A stretch of DNA of 49,286 bases, taken from the NCBI GenBank assembly GCA_018267365.1, contig JAFDYQ010000036.1, positions 1-49,286 of the forward strand, read 5' to 3'. This document shows, piece by piece, positions 43,065 to 49,286 of the stretch. The stretch's first letter is position 1. Each line of letters opens with the position of its first letter. The notes under the pieces are model-generated. The model was not told where the DNA came from. It searched no databases and saw nothing but the letters and a program-made list of their open reading frames with translations. The translations under genes were made by a program, and so were the position numbers. Source of the stretch: Bacteroidota bacterium. GTDB taxonomy: Bacteria > Bacteroidota > Bacteroidia > Chitinophagales > LD1.

Positions 43065-43886
43065 GTGGACTATATACAATATGAATTTTTTACCCGTGAG
43101 GAGGCATTGAGGGATTTCCTAATCTCTCTGCTACCCGAGGTCGGCTTTGATGGATTTGAAGAAGTACCTGATGCAGTGCGTGCATTCATACCCGGCCCCG
43201 CAGTGAGGCAGGAGGAGATACAGGAGATACTGCGGCAGAATGGCCTCGACCATATCAGCTATCAGACAGCCGTCATAGCCCAGCAAAACTGGAATGAACA
43301 ATGGGAGAAAAGCTTTCATCCGCTGATCATAGCGGGCCGGGTCAGCATACGTGCACCCTTTCATGAGCCGCAGCCGGCAGAGTATGAGCTGATCATAGAG
43401 CCTAAGATGTCCTTTGGTACCGGTCATCATGCTACTACTGCACTGATGATAGAGCAGATGCTGGATATAGATCTGACGGATAGAGATGTGGTCGACTTTG
43501 GCAGCGGTACCGGTGTACTGGCTATACTGGCAGAGCATCTCGGCGCAAAGCGTATCATAGCCATAGACAATGAAGAATGGGCAGTAGAAAACTGCCGCGA
43601 GAATATCGGGCGCAATCAAGTGAGCAGGGTAGAGGTCATCCATGCGGATACGATGTCTGTGGTGTCAGAGCAGTTTGATGTCATGCTGGCTAATATCAAC
43701 CGCAATGTCATTATGAAAAATTTAGAATCCTGGCGCACTTTCATCAGACCGGCGGGCGTTTTAGTAGTCAGCGGCATTTTGGTCACTGATACCAAAGATG
43801 TCACAGATCTGGCAGTAGCATTGGGATTCACGGTGATACGTCAGCTCACGCGGGATGGGTGGGTCAGTGTTAGTTTTCACGCATAG
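43065..43886 (+). CDS. prmA: Ribosomal protein L11 methyltransferase
   Basis: This 273-residue protein starts with GTG (no in-frame ATG nearby). An N-terminal PrmA recognition domain includes 'WNEQWEKSFHPLIIAGRVSI'. The methyltransferase domain follows with 'PKMSFGTGHHATTALMIEQM', 'VDFGSGTGVLAILAEHLGAK' and the catalytic 'MLANINRNVIM'. It trimethylates L11. It follows tpiA by 27 bases. Confidence 0.96.
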   Translation: MDYIQYEFFTREEALRDFLISLLPEVGFDGFEEVPDAVRAFIPGPAVRQEEIQEILRQNGLDHISYQTAVIAQQNWNEQWEKSFHPLIIAGRVSIRAPFHEPQPAEYELIIEPKMSFGTGHHATTALMIEQMLDIDLTDRDVVDFGSGTGVLAILAEHLGAKRIIAIDNEEWAVENCRENIGRNQVSRVEVIHADTMSVVSEQFDVMLANINRNVIMKNLESWRTFIRPAGVLVVSGILVTDTKDVTDLAVALGFTVIRQLTRDGWVSVSFHA

Positions 43887-44033
43887 AGTGGTTCATACTT
43901 TTTTGACCGGCATCCCTGTCGAAACATTTTTTTTAAGTAATTTGTCACGGTCGGACCAGATCACTTTTATTAAAACTGTAACTCAAAGGCTGTCCAAAGC
44001 ACTAGCTGCGGCCATATCATACAATTCACAGAA

Positions 44034-47000
44034 ATGACAAAAAAACTCCTGACCCTGGCGTTTATTTTTGCCCTCGTCCAGCAGCTATCTGCACAGACGC
44101 TCACCACCTTTCCCACTGATAGAGACAAATACATCAAGGCGGTAGAGCAGATGATGACGGGCTCTAAAGCCGACAATCTGATGCAGGCCGATGAGGATTT
44201 CAATAAGAATATAAAGACCGGAGCGATATCTGATGCACAGCTGCAGCAGATCATAGCGGCTACCAATGTGCTGGCACCGCGCAACCTCGCTCCATTTCCC
44301 TATTACTATAATTTCTTTACTACTATTAATGCCTTTGCTAAAAATAAGATATCGGCAGACAGGTTTAATAACTGGCTGGACATACTAGGCCAGGTGACCA
44401 AAGGACAAAAAAAGGGAGACAATCACGATCTGGGCAAGTTTCTGGAGTTCTCAGTCGCATTTTTTGATAAAGGAGCACTGTATAGCTCTATGTCAAAGAC
44501 CTGGCGCACGGATGCTAAATCATATACTTTGGGCTATGAATCGTGGAAGCCGGTAGTCTCTATACCTCTGGGCAAACTGACCGGTACGACCAGCAATGAT
44601 ACAATCTACATTAATAGCACTTCGGGCAAGTATTTCCCTACGGAAAATAAATGGTATGGCAAGGGAGGGCACGTAGACTGGGAGCGCAATAAGCTGAGCG
44701 CCTCCAATGTATACGCAAATTTCAGATCAGAGTATGTGATCAATTTTGACAATACCATCTACTCCGTAGACTCGGTTGAGTTCTACTACAAAGACTTCTT
44801 TGCTACACCGCTCTATGGTCGGTTTACAGACAAATTTGTAGGTGGCAATGACTCTGCTTCTTCTTACCCGCGCTTTGACTCCTGGTCTAAGAATGTAACA
44901 CTAAAGGAGATCGTGCCTAATGCTATATACTCCGGCGGCTTCGGCCTCTGGGGCCCCAAAGTAATGGGCTATGGTGTACCTGATACGCCTGCCACAGTAA
45001 CTTTTTACAAGCGGGATAAGACTAAAGCTGTGACAGCATATTCGCAGTCATTTACGATCAAGAAAGGTGTAGAGGTAGGATCGCCAAAGGCTGAGGTCAT
45101 AATATTCAATGGTAATGATACTATCTATCACCCTCAGCTCATCCTGACCTACAAGGCGAAGAACAATGAACTCCGCCTGCTGCGTGGTGAGTCCGGTATA
45201 TCCAAATCAAAATTCTTTGACTCCTATCACAATCACGAGTTTGAAGTGGATGCTATTTTCTGGAATCTGGACTCCTCGCGCATGCAGCTCAAAACGCTCA
45301 ATGGTATAGGTCAGGTCGGGTCCGTATTTGAATCCAACAATTTCTTCAATAAGGAGCGTATCAGGCAGATACAGGGGGGAGCTCCCTATGAGCCTCTGTC
45401 TATCATCAAGCGGATGTATGAGAAAACAGGAAACCGCGAGCTGAATGCAGCGGATCTGGCAAAGGCCATAGATCCCCACCTCACAGAGGAGCAGGCCAAA
45501 GCGCTATACTACAGCCTGGTGGAGGGAGGCTTCATACGCTACGATGAGAACACGGGTACTGTGACCATGCGTGATAAGGTGATAAACTATGTGATGTCAA
45601 ACTCCAAGAAGCTGGACTATGATATCATACGCCTGAAATCTGTGCCTAAGACCGGTACTGACTATATAGATCTGAAGAGCAATACTGTAGAACTGAAAGG
45701 TGTGGACGCTGTGCCGATCAGTGACACCGCCAAGGTTGTAATATTCCCTTATAACAGGTCTATCAATATCCAGAAGAACCGGGACATGACTTTTGACGGT
45801 CTGGTGTACGGTGGGCGCCTGGATTTCTTTGGCAGGAATTACAAATTCGACTACCAGCCGTTCACCTTTGACCTGAATGGTCTGGACTCTATGCGTATCA
45901 ATATACCTGATAGCCTGGGCAGACTGGATGCTAACGGTGAGCCTATGCTGCGTACCCTCCTCACGGATATAGTCGGTGTCAAAGGCCTGCTGGAGGTAGA
46001 CGCTCCTATCAATAAGTCTGGCCGTACCCGCCTGTCGCAGTTTCCCAAGCTGACGAGTAAGGATAAATCTTATGCCTACTACGATGATATAGCCGGCGGC
46101 GCCTACAAGCGCAAGGATTTTTACTTTGAGTTGCAGCCATTCCGCTTGGATAGCCTCAATACGTTTACGCCATCTGTGATCAACTGGGATGGGCGCCTGG
46201 TATCAGGCGGGATCTTTCCTGATATTAAAAATAAGCTGCACATCATGCCTGATTTGTCATTGGGCTTTGATATCATCTCTCCGGATGGCGGATATGCGCT
46301 GTACAAAGATGGAGGCAAATATGAGGGTGATCTGACCTTGAACCATAGCGGCCTCTCCGGCAAGGGTAAGATAGAACACCTCACAGCTACTTTTACCTCA
46401 CATAATATCATGTTCTATCCTGACTCACTCCATGCTACGAGTGATTCTTTTCACATCAAAAAAGTATTTGACGGTGTCAAAACCCCGGAGGTGGCGAGTA
46501 CGGGTAATGATATATTCTGGAAGACAAAGGCTGATAGTATGATCATACATAGTGTGAAGGAAAAAGCCTTTGCGATGTATGAGAATCAGACTTCATTCAA
46601 CGGGGCGCTCCTGCTCACTACCAAGGGACTGCGCGGCAATGGTTTTCTCGACTGGGCAGAGGCCAATCTGACTTCAAAGGATTTCCACTTCCAGACAGAA
46701 AACCTCTCTGCAGATACGGCCTCTATGAATATCAAATCTATCTCTGGCGACAAGGTGACTTTCAAAACTCCGAATGTCAATGCCAAGATCGACTTCAAAA
46801 ATCGCATAGGTGATTTCAAGTCCAATATTCCTGACAATCCGACTGAGTTTGCATACAACCAGTTTAAGACCAAGATCGCTGAGTTTAAGTGGTATATAGA
46901 TCAGAAGATACTCGACTTCCGCGTGCCGCCGGGCAGCCAGGGCGAGTACTTCACCTCTACGCGCGAGAGCCAGATGGGCCTGCAGTTTCTGGCTAAGAGA

Positions 47001-49286
47001 GCTACCTATAATCTCGAGACCTCTATCCTGCGCGCAGAGCAGGTGCCATATATTCTCATAGCCGATGCCAAAGTGATACCGGATAGCGGCATAGTAGTGG
47101 TGCAGGGTGAGGCCAAGATAGACCAGCTACACAAGGCGACTATCATAGCCGATACGCTGACCGCCAAACATAAGATCGAAAACTGTACTGTAGACATCAT
47201 CAGCAAGGCTGAGCTGCGCGGTACGGGCGACTACAAGTTCTCTACCAGGGATCATAAGGACGAAAAGATCACCTTCAATAATATTTTCTGCAGCAAGGAG
47301 TCTCTGGGTGACTCTAAGTATAAGTTTGATGCCTACAGCCTAGTGGCAAAGGGGCAAGTGCTGGATACGACTGATGGCTTCTTTATCTATCCCAAGGTCA
47401 CCTTCAACGGAGACGTGAGTCTTTTTGGCCACAATCCTTATTTATTCTTCAAGGGCTATGCGAAGATCAACTTCCGGGACCCCGCTATTACCACCTCAGA
47501 CTTCAAGATAGTAGATGATGTCAATCCCGACAAGCTCTACCTGCACTACGACTCTACTACTAAATCTTCTGATGGTACTCCGGTAGTGACGGGTATTTAC
47601 TTTAATAAATCGAGCGAGACGCCGGTCATGTATCATGCACTTTTCACTCCGGTGATGGCGCATAGTGATCCTGCACTTTTCAAAGCACCCGGAGTAGTGA
47701 CCTACCATGAGAAAAGTGGTGAGTATGTGATGGGGGATCCGGGCCGTGTAGACTCCGGTACTCTGGTAGGAAACATCATGCGCTACAATGAGGCGAAGGG
47801 CATCATCCGCGGCGAAGGCAAGATGAGTTTCGGTACCGACTTTGGGGTGATAAAATATGCGATAGTGGGTACAAATGAGGTAGATCTGGCCAAGAAGCAA
47901 TATCTCTTTAATATGACCTTTGGCATAGATATGAATCTGAACAACAAAAATCTCGATGAGAAGTTTCAGCAGATCATGACCATAGACAATGCCGATGGCC
48001 CTGACGCATCGTATGAGGGAGATAAGTTTAAGATGGTGTACAGTAACCTGGCGGACCCTAAGGACGATGCCAAGCTCATCTCCAACCTCTCTGTAGCGCA
48101 GACCTTCGTGCGGCCAAAGGATTTCAAATACTATCTAGTATTTGATGATGTACGCTTTATCTATGATCCGGATGATCTCACACTGCGCTCCTATGGCAGA
48201 TTTAATCTGTCATTCATAGGTGAGAAGCCGATACACAAACGCATCGAAGGTTTCATCGAAGTGGGTCTCAAAGCCAATACCTTTAATATTTATCTGAAGA
48301 CTGGATCTAATGAGTGGTTCTTCTTTGAGTATCGCCCAGGTTCGTTGGGCCTTATCTCTTCTTATGATGATTATAACCGTATAGTGGCTACTATGACGGC
48401 TGCTCCTCCTGACAAGCGCAAGATCACCGGGGAGAAAGGCCAGTTTTATACTTATAATATCGGCTCTACGATCAATAAGTCGGCCTTTCTGGATGCGATG
48501 AAGGATAAATCTAATCCTAACCTGCCGGCTGAGAAGATCATAGTAAAGCCTAAGATCAACAGAGATAGCCTCGCTAAAGCCCAGATGAAGACGGAGACAC
48601 CTGATACTTCAAAAAAAGCTGCGCCTGCAGCTGCGCCCAAATCTGAACCTGCCACTACTGATAGTGTAGGAGGTGAGGCGCCTAAAGAAAAGGAAAAGCC
48701 AAAATCTGCTGCGCAACGCCGTGCGGAAAAACTGAGGCAGAAAGCAGGTGAAGATCCAAATGCCGTACCTGCTGCTCCAGTCTCAGCTCCGCCTACTCAG
48801 CCAGATACAGCAGGCCAGAATGCTCCTCCCGCTCCAGCACCTGATAAGAAAGAGGCACCGGCTGCACCGCCTACAGAAACACCGAAGTCGGAAGCTCCGG
48901 CTGCCACCCCTGCTAATACCACGCCGCCACCGGCTACAGAGAAACCGGCAGAAACACCTGCTGCTACGCCGCCTGCAGAGACACCGAAGTCAGAAGCTCC
49001 TGCTTCTACACCTGCCAATACCACCACGCCACCACCGGCGGCAGAGAAACCAGCTGAGACGCCTACGTCCACGCCACCCACAGAGACACCGAAGTCAGAA
49101 GCTCCGGCTACTACACCTGTGAATAATACGCCGCCACCAGCTACAGAGAAACCAGTAGAAACACCGGCAGCTACGCCACCTGCAGAGGCACCGAAGTCAG
49201 AAGCTCCGGCCACTACACCTGTGAATAGTACACCACCAGCTACAGAGAAACCAGCAGAAACACCGGCCGCTACGCCACCTGCAGAG
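44034..49286 (+). CDS. Giant secreted protein with repeat tail, unrecognised, open at window end
   Basis: An open frame of 1,751 codons from ATG 44034 runs to the window end without a stop, so the gene is partial at its 3' end. The signal peptide is 'MTKKLLTLAFIFALVQQLSA'. The next roughly 1,500 residues are beta-rich, with many short hydrophobic-aromatic strands and a helical segment at about 450-525 that looks like a winged-helix pair ('PLSIIKRMYEKTGNRELNAA', 'LVEGGFIRYDENTG'). From about residue 1,525 the protein is Pro/Ala/Thr/Glu/Lys-rich, with 33-35-residue tandem repeats. I recognise no named family. Likely periplasmic or outer-membrane associated. It follows prmA by 147 bases, with no shared operon evidence. 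Confidence 0.88.
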   Translation, partial: MTKKLLTLAFIFALVQQLSAQTLTTFPTDRDKYIKAVEQMMTGSKADNLMQADEDFNKNIKTGAISDAQLQQIIAATNVLAPRNLAPFPYYYNFFTTINAFAKNKISADRFNNWLDILGQVTKGQKKGDNHDLGKFLEFSVAFFDKGALYSSMSKTWRTDAKSYTLGYESWKPVVSIPLGKLTGTTSNDTIYINSTSGKYFPTENKWYGKGGHVDWERNKLSASNVYANFRSEYVINFDNTIYSVDSVEFYYKDFFATPLYGRFTDKFVGGNDSASSYPRFDSWSKNVTLKEIVPNAIYSGGFGLWGPKVMGYGVPDTPATVTFYKRDKTKAVTAYSQSFTIKKGVEVGSPKAEVIIFNGNDTIYHPQLILTYKAKNNELRLLRGESGISKSKFFDSYHNHEFEVDAIFWNLDSSRMQLKTLNGIGQVGSVFESNNFFNKERIRQIQGGAPYEPLSIIKRMYEKTGNRELNAADLAKAIDPHLTEEQAKALYYSLVEGGFIRYDENTGTVTMRDKVINYVMSNSKKLDYDIIRLKSVPKTGTDYIDLKSNTVELKGVDAVPISDTAKVVIFPYNRSINIQKNRDMTFDGLVYGGRLDFFGRNYKFDYQPFTFDLNGLDSMRINIPDSLGRLDANGEPMLRTLLTDIVGVKGLLEVDAPINKSGRTRLSQFPKLTSKDKSYAYYDDIAGGAYKRKDFYFELQPFRLDSLNTFTPSVINWDGRLVSGGIFPDIKNKLHIMPDLSLGFDIISPDGGYALYKDGGKYEGDLTLNHSGLSGKGKIEHLTATFTSHNIMFYPDSLHATSDSFHIKKVFDGVKTPEVASTGNDIFWKTKADSMIIHSVKEKAFAMYENQTSFNGALLLTTKGLRGNGFLDWAEANLTSKDFHFQTENLSADTASMNIKSISGDKVTFKTPNVNAKIDFKNRIGDFKSNIPDNPTEFAYNQFKTKIAEFKWYIDQKILDFRVPPGSQGEYFTSTRESQMGLQFLAKRATYNLETSILRAEQVPYILIADAKVIPDSGIVVVQGEAKIDQLHKATIIADTLTAKHKIENCTVDIISKAELRGTGDYKFSTRDHKDEKITFNNIFCSKESLGDSKYKFDAYSLVAKGQVLDTTDGFFIYPKVTFNGDVSLFGHNPYLFFKGYAKINFRDPAITTSDFKIVDDVNPDKLYLHYDSTTKSSDGTPVVTGIYFNKSSETPVMYHALFTPVMAHSDPALFKAPGVVTYHEKSGEYVMGDPGRVDSGTLVGNIMRYNEAKGIIRGEGKMSFGTDFGVIKYAIVGTNEVDLAKKQYLFNMTFGIDMNLNNKNLDEKFQQIMTIDNADGPDASYEGDKFKMVYSNLADPKDDAKLISNLSVAQTFVRPKDFKYYLVFDDVRFIYDPDDLTLRSYGRFNLSFIGEKPIHKRIEGFIEVGLKANTFNIYLKTGSNEWFFFEYRPGSLGLISSYDDYNRIVATMTAAPPDKRKITGEKGQFYTYNIGSTINKSAFLDAMKDKSNPNLPAEKIIVKPKINRDSLAKAQMKTETPDTSKKAAPAAAPKSEPATTDSVGGEAPKEKEKPKSAAQRRAEKLRQKAGEDPNAVPAAPVSAPPTQPDTAGQNAPPAPAPDKKEAPAAPPTETPKSEAPAATPANTTPPPATEKPAETPAATPPAETPKSEAPASTPANTTTPPPAAEKPAETPTSTPPTETPKSEAPATTPVNNTPPPATEKPVETPAATPPAEAPKSEAPATTPVNSTPPATEKPAETPAATPPAE
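48860..49286 (+). repeat. Tandem repeats of about 102-105 bp in the giant protein gene
   Basis: The anchor CCGAAGTC(A/G)GAAGCTCC recurs at 48882, 48984, 49089 and 49191, giving spacings of 102, 105 and 102 bases. Each unit codes for a 33-35-residue PATE-rich segment containing APKSEAP or TPKSEAP and ATEKPAET-like elements. The array continues beyond the window end. Confidence 0.9.

Noticed and set aside
43855..44037. Short plus-strand frame between prmA and the giant gene
   Set aside because: It overlaps the end of prmA and the start of the giant gene in another frame and codes for no recognisable domain.
48797..49213. Minus-strand open frame rich in Gly/Ser/Ala (138 codons)
   Set aside because: It is the complement of the PATE-rich tandem repeats of the giant protein and has no independent start context or domain.
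48860..49286. Regular repeats as a CRISPR array
   Set aside because: The repeat unit is about 102 bp, in frame and coding, with no unique spacers.
1..49286. tRNA or rRNA genes
   Set aside because: I scanned for T-loop and acceptor patterns in the gaps and found none.

Overview
The window is a chromosome segment from a member of the Bacteroidota, most likely a Chitinophagaceae or Sphingobacteriia-like lineage. Lineage markers are a TamL-type lipoprotein Omp85, a Bacteroidetes GlmU-like protein, DUF1573 and DUF4783 proteins, a T9SS type B-like domain, TAnnTTTG promoter elements and the absence of Shine-Dalgarno sequences. The isoleucine codon ATA is common throughout. About 40 genes are tightly packed on both strands. 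I see no rRNA, tRNA, CRISPR array, insertion sequence, integrase or prophage, so this is mostly core chromosome.

Layout. 1-1020: two stand-alone receivers, tail to tail. 1381-3348: a small helical protein plus an ABC1/UbiB-type kinase. 3463-4620: small proteins (a CxxCxGxG zinc protein, a 51-aa lmo0937-like membrane peptide, a helical lipoprotein). 4692-5813: an AI-2E-family permease ending in a bidirectional terminator. 5832-8996 (minus): an mlaEFD lipid-transport operon with a low-affinity iron permease family gene and a collagen-like gene. 9124-11753: a GAF sensor kinase and a secreted alpha/beta hydrolase. 11852-16655: DUF4783, gpmI, DUF1003, an NDH-2-like dehydrogenase and mnmD. 16707-22252: an AddAB-like recombination pair whose AddA appears to lack its nuclease domain. 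22256-31424: thioredoxin-like protein, cysteine desulfurase, trmN6, DUF4395, acyl-CoA carboxylase beta subunit, a lipoprotein, a saccharopine dehydrogenase-like protein, HAD phosphatase, murB and an SDR. 31519-36451: DUF1573, aminotransferase, EVE, TerB-DnaJ, TerC, thioesterase, YraN and an orphan sorting-domain-like protein. 36506-43886: tamL, a SpoU methyltransferase, a noncoding locus, a TPR lipoprotein, GlmU-like, tpiA and prmA. From 44034 to the window end: a secreted protein of more than 1,750 residues, open at its 3' end, with a tandem-repeat tail.

The most interesting non-protein signal is the 369-base gap 39634-40002. It carries a 12-bp long-range helix enclosing about 190 nt, internal hairpins, and a second compact junction-like fold followed by a T-run. 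This looks like an unannotated structured RNA, possibly of the 6S class. A second pattern is a TAnnTTTG-like box ending 4-6 nt before the start codon of at least seven genes, which suggests leaderless transcription. All function calls come from reading motifs; no database search was possible.
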